Assembly: GCA_002633025.1 (NCBI GenBank)
Contig: NMRB01000407.1
Span: forward strand, 30,991 to 94,990
Reading direction: 5' to 3'
Source of the DNA: Notospermus geniculatus
Taxonomy: Eukaryota; Nemertea; Pilidiophora; Heteronemertea; Lineidae
DNA: 64,000 bases
Shown: in pieces, positions 36,231-47,300 of the stretch
Layout: each line of letters opens with the position of its first letter
Position numbering within the stretch: position 1 is the stretch's first letter
Program-made: the position numbers and the translations under genes
Notes under the pieces: model-generated
Told to the model about the DNA's origin: nothing
Database searches by the model: none
Seen by the model: the letters and a program-made list of their open reading frames with translations, nothing else

Positions 36231-36425
36231 CGGGAATTCCCTAATTTCGATTGTGGCGCCATTTGTGGATAGCCAAATTAACGGAACATACCTTCTGCGT
36301 AGGGCGACGATGGTCGCCTATGGCAGCTTCAGGGGAATTTCTCTAATTTTGATTGGGGCGCCGTATGTGAATAGCCAAACTAACTAAACATACATTCTGC
36401 ATAAGGCGACGATGGTCGCATACGG
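36231..36425. repeat. About 100-bp tandem duplication
   Basis: Two similar units with GGGAATT...CTAATTT.GATTG and GGCGACGATGGTCGC, offset by about 101 bases. Confidence 0.65.
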
Positions 36426-36677
36426 CAGTTGCCAGCTCAGGTAATGATCGTCACCTACGGCAATGAAAGGGTTAAGCAGAGGTTTCCTGTAGCCTTATAT
36501 GCATGGAGCAGAGTCACTGATCCTCGGTGGAGCTGGAATACACCACATTGTATTTATCGTGTAAAAACTTTATTATTCCATCAGGAGATTCCACTACATG
36601 TAAATGAGATCACTCATGATATCCTTCATGTCATACCTCAGTTCCTCTCATGTGCAATCACTCAACTATTTGATTAT

Positions 36678-36923
36678 ATAGACCATTCTCAAATTCCCAG
36701 ATCTGCGCACTTCCTCCAAAATTTCAACCATAACCTCGATCTGAAACCGGGTGACGTGACGCAATCCATTATTCAGCAATGGTCGAATCTGACGCAACGT
36801 CGTCGACGTCACTGTCACGGGGCTGTCTGCGTCACGTCATTCAGTTTCAGACCGAGGTTATGGTTGAAATTTCGGCGGAAGTACCAGATCTTTCTTGTTT
36901 ACGTCAATTTGAGAACGGTCTAT
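36678..36923. mobile_element. Long-TIR MITE (AGATCTGCGCACTTCC family), copy 4
   Basis: ATAGACCATTCTCAAATTC left end and GAGAACGGTCTAT right end, inverted over about 100 bases. Confidence 0.85.
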
Positions 36924-37210
36924 TCAGGACAGAGATTTTATCTTAAATAGTTACCTTCTCTTGGACATATTGTATATGCTTGTTTACTAATGCGACGTGG
37001 TTCATGTATAATGGTCAGTGACAGTTTGGAGGGGCCATCTCAAGAACTTAAACCCAAGATGTATATAATGGGTCCTACTCCACCCTCCCTGTTTAAACTG
37101 AACAGACTAGGACTACTGCCAGTTCAGAACTCAAAGTGCAACACAATGATTAATGAAACCCCTTCCCTGTTGGTTTTCGTGGCATAGGAAGAATCTTGAG
37201 ATGGTCCCTG

Positions 37211-37357
37211 TAATGGCCAATGATCCAATTTTTCATCCAGTTTTTTGGAAATTCAGATTCCGGGCCTATTGGGGCTTCAGTGTATAAACCCGCATGTAGG
37301 CCTTTATTGAGCATATTCAGAAAATTGGATGAAAAATTGGATCGTGTGTATAGGCCA
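37211..37357. mobile_element. MITE (TTTTTCATCCAATTTT family), copy 1
   Basis: Left GATCCAATTTTTCATCCAG and right inverted GATGAAAAATTGGATC; the centre is almost identical to that at 47623-47776. Confidence 0.82.
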
Positions 37358-37720
37358 CAAGCCTGGTTCTTGAAGTGTATGTGCATTTAATAGCAATTAC
37401 ATGTAAATACACAGTATCAGGGCCCACAATACTTTCTGCATTCATGCACGTGTGCCCTGAACCTGTTTATTGCCTGTGCAGAGCTGTGTATATATCCTTC
37501 AAGAGCTTGTACAGATGACATCAACGTGAAGCCAAACGGCTGATTAAACGACAATTAATTAGTAATTAACGGAGATTAACTTCTATGAAATCAATATTTG
37601 GTAATTAACACACACTCAGCTACTTCAATGAGATCATTATTAACTGTGTGGTCTTGTCTGATTAATAAAGTCAGTCCGCATCAAATATATATCATTGTTC
37701 TTTTCCCTTCATTCCGATTA

Positions 37721-37906
37721 CTGTAAACCGTGAAATTTTCGTGGCGCTAAATGTTCGCGATTTTGGGGGTCTACGAATTCGCTAAGAATTATTTTCGCGA
37801 TTGGAACCCTTCAGCTTCAAAAAATCTCAAGAACCACTGATTTATGTTCACGTTTTGACCCTCGAGTGCGAAAATAAAACACACGTGAAAATTTCACGAT
37901 TTACAG
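37721..37906. mobile_element. TA-flanked MITE (CTGTAAACCGTGAAATTTT)
   Basis: Ends CTGTAAACCGTGAAATTTTC and its inverted partner, TA on both sides. Related by end sequence to 51555-51782. Bases 37358-37720 and 37907-38369 show nothing else. Confidence 0.8.
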
Positions 37907-38369
37907 TACATGTACATGTATTAACATACATGAATATGTTGCTTTGCTTGAACATGCAAAGTCAAGACCAACCTTGGCTCCAGTGTTCAAGTGGCCTGCA
38001 TTCAATCTTGGCTGTTTCCACAACATTACAGTGGCTTTTGCAACGGAGATGTTTCAAGAACTTCGACGACGAAAATGATCAAGAATCCAACTCGGATGCG
38101 ATTCACAGAATCACAAGATGAAGGGTTTCCAAAATCATTCAGTCCTTCGCCCCTCACTTGAAATGAAATCTCACCTTCTTGTCTAGTTGAAAAATTAAAA
38201 TCAAGTTATGATCAGGTGAAGTCGGGAGACAAAGATCCAAGAAAACAGCGGAGGGCCTCAGACCCTTCAAGATCTGACCCCTTGATCAGGGTATTTTCAC
38301 AGAAAATTAAAAGGAAATTCAGGCTTGTGTTAATATAATAATTACCTCACACCTTATACCCTCAGCGAG

Positions 38370-38449
38370 TCCTCGGTGGCTCAGACAGTAGAGTGCTGGG
38401 CCAATACGCTGAGGACTGAAGACAAGTGGGTTCAACTCCCACCCGAGGA
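38370..38449 (+). tRNA. tRNA-like sequence (pseudogene or SINE head)
   Basis: A 7-bp acceptor stem (TCCTCGG / CCGAGGA), A-box-like TGGCTCAGACAGTAGAG, B box GGTTCAACTCC, a perfect 5-bp T stem (GTGGG/CCCAC), and a T6 terminator from 38454. I cannot form a normal anticodon stem, so a working tRNA is doubtful. Confidence 0.5.
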
Positions 38450-38544
38450 GGACTTTTTTCTTTTTTTCCTACGAATCGCAATTTACTCATGAGGGTACCA
38501 GGTCGTCCCCTGGATGGTTTTCGGGGGCAATCCAGTTGCTTTTA

Positions 38545-38665
38545 GTTCCACGTTCCACCACTAGGGTGCTTGTAGTTCCACAGTCCACCGCTAGGGGTGC
38601 TTGTATTTCCATGTTTTACCACCAGGGGTGCTGGAAGTTCCACATTCCACCACTAGGGGTGCTGT
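38545..38665. repeat. Minisatellite, CCACCACTAGGGGTGCTTGTAG unit
   Basis: Four imperfect units of about 30-32 bases (wording here gives a 20-base core CCACTAGGGGTGCTTGTAG plus variable flanks). Confidence 0.85.
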
Positions 38666-38756
38666 TCCGAGCACCACATTTTTAGTTCGATAATTGTCCA
38701 CTAGGGGGCCTAAAAAGAAATGGAAATCAGACGAAATGGATGGAAACCTTACAAGT

Positions 38757-38762
38757 TTTATT
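38757..38762 (-). promoter_or_regulatory. Candidate polyadenylation signal for eIF4G
   Basis: AATAAA on the minus strand. It is one of several between 38757 and 44117 (others near 39534, 41670, 42394); chosen only as the most distal before a change to minisatellite sequence, and would imply a 3' UTR of about 5.4 kb. Confidence 0.25.
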
Positions 38763-40440
38763 TACAACCGAACGTAGGTATCTCAATGGAGGCGTTACAG
38801 AGATGATGCATAACCCCATTGTGTCACTTCATCCTCGTCACATCAAATAGAGCTTACACGAGCTGCATCATCAAGAAACAGGAGAGCATTGCTTTAAGCG
38901 ACAGATTATTTTAGGTGAGATTTTCACCATGACACAGTTGCTACGACGACCAAAACCTAATGTCAAGGTCGCCATGTCAGCAACCGTGCTATCAACTCTC
39001 GCAGAGCGTTTTTACAATTAAACCTCAATGATACATAGACAATGCATGAAAATCAGTCACAAATACACATGTAAGGACAAAAACATGTGGTATGCATGGA
39101 AACAGTACAAGAACACGCGTACCGTCTGCACTTACATAATATGGTTGGTTGCTATCAAATTATACATCATATATGTACCGATTTATATTATTGGGTGAAA
39201 AAGTCTAGGTTTATATTGTAGTACAACATATCCAGTTAAATATGTGATGTGATTTTTTGCCATGATTGTTCTAATTTCTAAGACAAACATAGAGAAATGA
39301 AAAGAACTGCAAACTAAATAGCACCACTGGATTTTTTTGCTAATTTTCTGTGGCCTCCCACCAGCAACAACAACCAGGACAGATGCATTTTCTAGGTCAA
39401 ATACATCAACATCTATAGAGACCTGTAAATTACATATGTTTCCATGGCAACCGTAGACAAATGTCTCATCAAGATGGCCGCCGCAACCTCTGCCCGTTAT
39501 CCGACAAACGAACGTCGGCCATAGATGATACATTTATTGCTGCACAGAATCCCAAGCACATCCATCCAGTACCAATCCAGACCATGTATTTTTCCGATTA
39601 CACATAATAAGATTTCACATGTTTCAACTTTTTTCTTTTCTGAATTTTTTCCTCTAAAAATCTACATATTTTTTCAACACCAACTACCCGCCTGGATAAG
39701 GGCTTCCTTACAGGATCACATTTCAAATTTCTTCATTCATTCACGACATCATGAACAAGAACATTGACTTCAACCATAAGACTTAAACGACAAACATCTC
39801 GCATTCCCCTCACCCTGTGATAGACCAATTATCAATTTTTTATACTCAGTGTAAGAAGTCCCGTAAATTACAAGATGTCCAGAAAGTGAAATCAATGACC
39901 TTGACCTTGAAATCATCGTGAATGACCTTGAAGGAACACCTGACCTTGACCTTGTAGGGCACCCGAACCCAGGATATAGATGACGTTTTTGGAGCGAAGT
40001 AGCAATTTCTACAGCTAGAGCACAATGATAGATTCATGAAGATGATAAGATGTCCGCCCGTGAGGCACAGGAAAACAAACCCCTGAAATATCCAAGCCTC
40101 TCGGTGACAAGTTCTGACCAGCTACATAAACAAGTCTCAATTTTCAAAACACGTGCGACGTTTATTCTAATTTTTTTTCTAATCATAAAAGGCTTGAAGA
40201 CAATTTCACTCTCGGACCTTCTTATGATTTCTTTCAAAAATTCCATTGTTGGACAGCTCAACAAACTCTGTGGATTCCCCAAGTGAAAATTATCATCAGT
40301 CCTTTTGTTTTCTTTTATTGTTTGTCCCCGCGAGTGCGATGCCATAATTTGATACACCTGCAGCAAGTGCCAGTTTTCCTAAAATCACTCCGTATCACCA
40401 TTCGTTCTTGAAAGATTCACGTTTCACTCCCAAAGGACAG
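38763..40440. other. Intergenic / possible eIF4G 3' UTR, no recognised feature
   Basis: No coding or repeat structure recognised. The short ORFs on both strands lack splice context and family similarity. Confidence 0.4.
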
Positions 40441-40454
40441 TCACCTGACTGTCT

Positions 40455-40620
40455 CCTTTCCAAACCTGGGACCGTTTCACTCCACCACAAACCAACCTGG
40501 GATCATTTCACTCCATTACAAACCAACCTGGGATCATTTCACTCCATCACAAACCAACCTGGGATCGTTTCACTCCATCACAAACCAACTGGGATCGTTT
40601 CACTCCATCACAAACCAACG
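40455..40620. repeat. 31-33-bp minisatellite
   Basis: Five units with core TTTCACTCCATCACAAACCA then ACCTGGGATCG. Confidence 0.9.
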
Positions 40621-41367
40621 ATCTCTCAACTCTGCTAACCTGATCATCAATTGGATTTTGACAAAACTGACACTTGCAGCAAAAATTTAGCAAGTGAAAA
40701 TTGCCAAGATTTGAACATATCATTGATATTTACATCAAATAAATAATAAACTGGTCAAAATCAGTCAACAATAACAATAGTTTTGAATTCAAAAAGAAAA
40801 TAAAGAAGTTTATACGGCTGGGAATTAGTCCAAGGCAGAACAGACACTGAACAATCTCCCCCCCTTATTTTCACAGCAGAGCTGAGATATGACGAACTCC
40901 TTTGGCCGATTTACTCCACAACTAGTTATGAAGCCAAATGCTGACCAGGCTGACCAGGGACACTACGTCAAATTGCAAACTTGGATAATTTTGTGAAATA
41001 AGAAGGAAATTCCAAGGTATTAACAGGTAAGAGATGCCGAGATGTTCATTTTCTTGGGAGAGAAAATGCTCCCTCTGTATTGCTTCCTGCTGACTGGCTG
41101 TGGCCACCAAACATTCAGGACCAGTTACTTTCAGAGGATGATCAACATCTGTTCAGTGCCTATTTCTGCCTTCAAACATCTGCCATTACCACTAGCGTAG
41201 TTTGGCACATCCCCCTCTGCCTTTTTCAAATTCTAAAACGAAACTAATGGTGCAGTGTGTGTCGTCATAGGCCAGTCAATACCTGCTTAATTTCCTCAGC
41301 TCGACTCATTCAATGCCTAATATCAGCGGACAGCCTCCTCAGAAAGACTTCCTCAAATGCACAAGTT

Positions 41368-41485
41368 CCAGGAAGATTTGAATGTTTCCTAGTCTACCAG
41401 GAAGATTTGAATGTTTCCTAGTCCACCAGGAAGATTTGAATGTTTCCTAGTCCACCAGGAAGATTTGAATGTTTCCTAGTCCATC
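41368..41485. repeat. 29-bp minisatellite
   Basis: Four units with core CAGGAAGATTTGAATGTTTC-CTAGTCCAC. Bases 40621-41367 and 41486-42071 show nothing recognised. Confidence 0.92.
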
Positions 41486-42071
41486 AGTTGACAGGAAATT
41501 CCTTCTGGTGGCAGTGGTGACTGACATTATTAGCACTGAACGAGTTGCAAGTCAAGTTTCAGAAGTCCTACCTACAGCTCTGGAAAAAATTATTATTCGA
41601 CCACCTCTGGTTGACTAACTCATTTACCATTAAAATAGGTCCCACAAACTACCCAATCATTCTGTATGTACTGATTTATTGTGTTGGTTAAATTGCTCAA
41701 AATTCACCAAGACAATATCAAACATAGAAATTGACTTCCCATAATGAAGAAACAATGGAGCTGTTAGGACCTTGTCAAAAGTTCAGACTAAAAGGAAGGA
41801 CATGAAGTGCATACATTTACTGTGTAGACAATTGTCCATTTTACATCGCTTTTAATCAAACCTAAATTCAGCAAGCAGCGTTTAAAGCATTTTCAGGACT
41901 TTATGCTTATAATTACAGCTGAAGCCCTGTTTTTACAAGGTAGTAAGTATATTGGAACACAATGTGGCATAAATGGGTGAATAAGACTTTTTGTGGGACC
42001 TATCTAAAGGGAAATGAGTGGAAATAACAGAGGTGGTATAATAATTTTTTCCAGAGCTGTATATCTTCTAT

Positions 42072-42315
42072 AGCCTAGTTCATATTTCGATGCAAGACCA
42101 TCGGTGTCCGGCGCACGATCAAATCTGGCCGCCGACTTCGCGGATTTCATTCATAGTCCAGCGAACTTTAGCAACAACGACCCGTTATGAAATGACTCAA
42201 GTAATTACAGCCTCACGATCGGACGCCGACAAAATCGCACGACGGGGTCGGCATTGAACGCAAGATCGCGCGTCGGTCGCTGGCGATGGACGTGCGTCGA
42301 AGTATGAATTAGACT
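42072..42315. mobile_element. MITE, AGCCTAGTTCATATTTCGA ends
   Basis: Inverted right end CGAAGTATGAATTAGACT; the GC-rich interior has CGATCG/GTCGGC palindromic pieces. Confidence 0.72.
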
Positions 42316-42437
42316 TATGGCCGAGTTCACTCCTGAACTCAGGTGAACGTCACCAATGCCAACACGAACCCCCACTGACACAATCACACGAAGTTTATTT
42401 CAGTACACTAGGATCCTGGAAGCCTGACTTCAGCCTA

Positions 42438-42510
42438 TGCACACTTCAGCTGGTTCAACACTTCAGCTGGTTCAACACTTCAGCTAGTTCAACACTTCAG
42501 CTGGTTCAAC
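42438..42510. repeat. 17-bp minisatellite
   Basis: Four units of CAGCTGGTTCAACACTT. Bases 42511-43238 hold nothing recognised. Confidence 0.92.
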
Positions 42511-43238
42511 CAGCAAGCACTCAATCATTCTACATGCAGTATTATCATTACAAAACAAACGGGTCGAAGCGAGACCATCTAAACACAACAAAACTGGAAT
42601 CTTTTCGTACATAACTCAATTATCTGATTCAGCAGCTGTGATAACTTAATGCCGCCACAAGAACATGATATCATAACCCAACCGGCCAATCACAGCCGAA
42701 GATTGGGATGAATTCACAGGACAACTCTGTCCCGTCCCCAATCCACGTATTTCCAAACCCCAACAGAAATACAACACGAATGGCACCAGCCTTTTGATCA
42801 GCTATACAAATATATTAAGAACGTGCTCACTCTAACTCAATATTGCAACATCTCTCATCGCCCTGGACACCCAACTTGGCCAGATCAACTATTTTGTGCA
42901 AGAAGGCAGCCATAGCTTGCACACAAGATCAGAAATCGAAACTAGGTCAGTCCCACAGCTGATCGTACCGCGGCACAAGTCTACTTTGATGAACAGGTGA
43001 AATATTTTGCCAGTGTCAGGCCGGTGTGGTCATGCTGCTGTAATGCCATGGACAGACACAGGCCACCACCCAACAGCAGAGATCTTCCAAAACATGTACT
43101 CAATGCAACTAACTCCCAGTTATGAATGCTTTTGAAACAGTAATGACAATAAGTATAATCAACCCCAAGATCCATGTAAGCCGAACACCATCACATACTC
43201 AAAGGCCAACCAAACAGGCTTCTAGGCACCATGATATA

Positions 43239-43375
43239 GGGTGGCTTTCCATTCACACGATTTTTGTGTAGCAGATGCTCGAAAGCATTGTTTGTTTCCG
43301 CGGCGTTGGTCACGGTGCGAAAACAATGCTTTCAAGCGTTTGTCGCTCGAAAATGGCGCAAATGGAAAGCCAGCC
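43239..43375. mobile_element. MITE, GGGTGGCTTTCCATT ends
   Basis: Right end AATGGAAAGCCAGCC is inverted; inner GCTCGAAAGCATTGTTTG pairs with CAATGCTTTCAAGCG. Bases 43376-44117 hold nothing recognised. Confidence 0.8.
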
Positions 43376-44117
43376 ATAGACCATTAACACACAAGCCAAT
43401 CTATTACATCATTATAAATGCTTGGTATTGTAGGAACCGGATTAGTTCCAATTCAGTAATCACCGATTTCCTTAGAACCCAGCATAAGAAGGTGAAACCA
43501 AACATATACAGGATTCCCTTCAATGCCATAGTTCAAATCCATCAACTGGATTATTCTGGTTTAGTTCAGGTTAATTTCAATGTTATTTCAGCTGACTACA
43601 CAACAACAGCATCACGTCATTTCTGTAGGTCAGTACTGCACAGTTAAGTGCCTAGACAAGTTTCTGATTGGTAGGCCTATCAGTATGCGAGGTGTATAAT
43701 TAGTATGATAAGCCTGATCATACATATATACATGTGTAACGTACAGCCGGACAGGTGTGGATTAATTTAATATTCTATACGGCTCCTAAGGTGACTACTG
43801 GAGTCGATTTCAGTAACTCGAGGAAGGAACCAGTAAGAAACATGAATTCAATAATTGAAATATACACTGCCCTGGTTGGAAATGTCTAATATCATGCGCC
43901 TCGATGTCATATCGAGTTCTCTACATCTCGTACACGTTTGATGTTTTAACATCACAAAACATTGAATTATAGCGTCATTTCCACAAATTTGCAACAGAAG
44001 AAAGTTGTAAAACCTTCCTCAGATCTGACCGACTCCTAGCCATCACCTTAGGAGCCCAAAATGACAATTTATATATCTTTTTATAAAATATCATAATCTA
44101 ACTTTCGATCACAAGTG

Positions 44118-44302
44118 CTAGCTCTCATCGCCACCCATTTCCTCAGCTTCCTTGAGCCATGTGAAGAATTGAACTACTGATTTCTTGGCTACACCCTTGC
44201 CTTCCTGTTCTGCCGCGTCCGTCGACGTTTCCCACGAGTAAAATGCATCTTCTGAGATGATGTCTTCATCGTAAAGCGTGTCAAAAAACATCTGCAACAG
44301 AC
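44118..44302 (-). CDS. EIF4G: eIF4G terminal exon: W2 C-terminus and stop
   Basis: Acceptor atttccag; two bases, 60 codons and TAG. Encodes [40 protein letters not shown] and [18 protein letters not shown]. The acidic/aromatic box ([13 protein letters not shown]) is the W2 hallmark used for Mnk and eIF4A contacts in animals. The ORF continuing upstream to 44462 reads into a 30-base minisatellite in the intron. Confidence 0.96.
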
Positions 44303-47300
44303 CTGGAAATAACACAATGAAAATGTGATAACTCGAGGTTAGAATTCCATGGATAAACAAGAATAGAAGCAGAATTCCATGGATAAACAAGAATAGAAGC
44401 AGAATTCCATGGATAAACAAGAATAAAAGCAGAATTCCATGGATAAACAAGAATAGAAGCACACAAGGACATCAACACTTGACCAGTTCAGAAGACACTC
44501 ATCGACCCCCAAAATTCAGCAGACGGCATCTTCTGTCAAAGTTTTCTCACATCCTATGGTATAGATTGAAAAATATTTGAAGAAAGGTTGTTCCTGTGAA
44601 CCATCTGAAGAATGTTTCTTCAAATTCTTTCCAATTAAATACCGACTCTTTCAAAATGAAATGGTCCATGGACCATGTGCTCACTGGGTTGGACATAATA
44701 GTCTAATGACAGAGGGAGGTACATATCAGTTATGAGCAATCTGGGTCAAGTCATTCCCAGAAAAGACTTTGATGATTTTTGGGTTATGCCACCTGGCAGC
44801 CATATTAGATGGCCGATCGGGCTGCAACTTCACATGTACATAAAGGTCATCTGCAGGGGACCACATAGCACATTGGAGCGCTTTAGGTCAAGTCGTTCCT
44901 GAGTTACAGCACTTTGATGATTTTCGAGTTACGCCACCTGGCGGCCATATTGGATGTCCGATCGGGCCGAAACTTCACATGGACATAAAGGTCATCTGCA
45001 GGGGGCCACATAGCACATTGGAGCACTTTGGGTTAAGGCATTCCCGAGTTACAGCACTTTGATGATTTCCGGCTTACGCCACCTGGCGGCCATATTGGAT
45101 GTCCGATCGGGCCGAAACTTCACATGGACATAAAGGTCATCTGCAGGGGGCCACATAGCACATTGGAGCGCTTTGGGTTAAGGCGTTCCTGAGTTACAGC
45201 ACTTTGATGATTTTCGGGTTACGCCACCTGGTGGCCATGTTTGAAGTCAAATCAGGCCGAAATTTGACATGCATGTAAAGGTCATCTAGATGGAGGTAAA
45301 TATCAAATTTGAGCACTCTGCGTCAAGCCGTTCCTGAGTAATAGCACTTACTTGATTTTCAGGTTACGCCACCTGGCGGCCATATTGGATGTCGAATCGG
45401 GCCGAAACTTGGTATTTTTTAAGGTACCCCTCCAATGCATGTTTATGCAAGATATGAAGTTGCTCGGTGAAATAATGACAAACTGTGGCAGGTTCGTCAC
45501 TTTTGTCGAACTTTGACCTCTGTGACCTTGAAAAGTAGGTCAAATCAAAAACCCGTTATATATGTTATGTATCCTTATTAGCTACACCTATGATAAAAAT
45601 TTGAAGATGATCTAGTCATTAGTTCAGGAGTTATTGTACTTTTTGTGTTTTTGGTTTCCGCCACCTGGTGGCCAAACTGAGAGTCGAATCGGACCGAAAC
45701 TTGGTGTCGTGGGTCATCTGACCTAGGGGTATATATGTACCAAGTTTCAGATCAATAGCTCCAGCGGTTACGAAACGTGCCCTGCTAACGGACAACGACG
45801 ACGACGGACGACGACGACGACGGACGACGACGGACGACGGACGCTGCACCATCGTAATAGCTCACTCCAGTGAGCTAAAAATTCAACAGAAGATGCAGTC
45901 TGCTCAGACTTGACGGCAGATGGATTAGATCAGCTTTGTTCTGAGGAGACTTGGAGAATTAGGACTTATGACTCAGTGACATCCATCGAGGTCTCAGTTG
46001 TAACATATCCACATGATCTTTAAGACAGGGATAACAACATCATCCTAGACTTCAATGAATCTGTCGCCATGCAAGGGGTCACGGGCATTAGACCACGTGA
46101 CATCATTCCCAAGCTCCAGTTTTTCCTTGTCTACTTACCAGATGGGTGTTCTAAACTATGGACTAATGCCTGCAGTGCATAGAGAGCTTGTAATTCTAAC
46201 TCGGCCTGATGATCTAAATACTTCTGTAACACCACAGACCGCTTTTTCAGCAATGCTTCGTCGAGTTTTGAAGAGGAACCAGACCCTGAAAGTGACGACA
46301 CAGATGAAATTTCAGCCTAACAAAATCATCACTCAGGGCCCATATTCATAAAACCTTGCTAGGCTTAGTTACTTGCTAAAGTGCCCAGTTTGTATAGACC
46401 GATGTACACGACTAGCAACCAACTAGCAAAGTAGCAAAGTTTTATGAACATGGGCCCTGGTCTCCAGTAACAGATTGGAGGCAAGACCACCTGTCATCTA
46501 TCAGCATTTCAAGCTGCCCGTCAGTTTAGAGATGAACACACAATAATCAGAGAAGTCTCAGTTGTCATGTTTCCACACCATCATTCAGACAGGGATAACA
46601 ATCATCATCACTGACTCCAAGATTCAAGTTCTGAATTTGACTCAAAGGGCGTTTTCGAATCCTCGTTCTTGACCACACTCGTGCTGACCCAGTTCATGTA
46701 GTTGCTGCCTCAACTCGAGAACGGCAGTCTCGAACGCCAAGAACGCAACCCGTGTCGGGTCAAGAACAGTGTTCTCCTCAACCCTCCGCTGAGTGGGGAG
46801 TGAGAAGAACACGTTCTTGACCCGACACGGGTTGCGTTCTCGGCGTTCGAGACTGCCGTTCTCGAGTTGAGGCAGCAACTACATGAACTGGGTCAGCACG
46901 AGTGTGGTCAAGAACGAGGATTCGAAAACGCCCCAAGATTCAAGTTCTGAATTCAAAGCCACTCAATACATCATCCTCATCATGTTTTAATATTTTAGGC
47001 ACCAAGTTGGAACAACCAGCACACAACTACACCTGGGCAAATGGGGTCGTATTCATAAAGCGGTTCTATCTTTATAACCGTCTTAGGCCGGTTCCAAGTA
47101 TCGTCAACCACTGTACTTGGAACTGGCCTAAGACAGTTCTAACGACAGAACCGCTTCATGAATACGACCCATGGTGTCTTGGCAAGTGGAGTGGGACCCA
47201 ACAGGCGGTGACAGAGATATCTGGGAGATGCCACACACAAGAGGATGACAGTAGGTGGAATATTGACGTCATAACGGTGACAAGTCTTACCTTCAATGGC

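Noticed and set aside
36429-36950. 173-residue ORF, plus strand
   Set aside because: Its C-terminal third is the long-TIR MITE at 36678-36923; no protein family recognised.
44281-44478. Minus-strand ORF with repeated hydrophobic segments (possible membrane protein)
   Set aside because: It is translation of the 30-base minisatellite just upstream of the last eIF4G exon.
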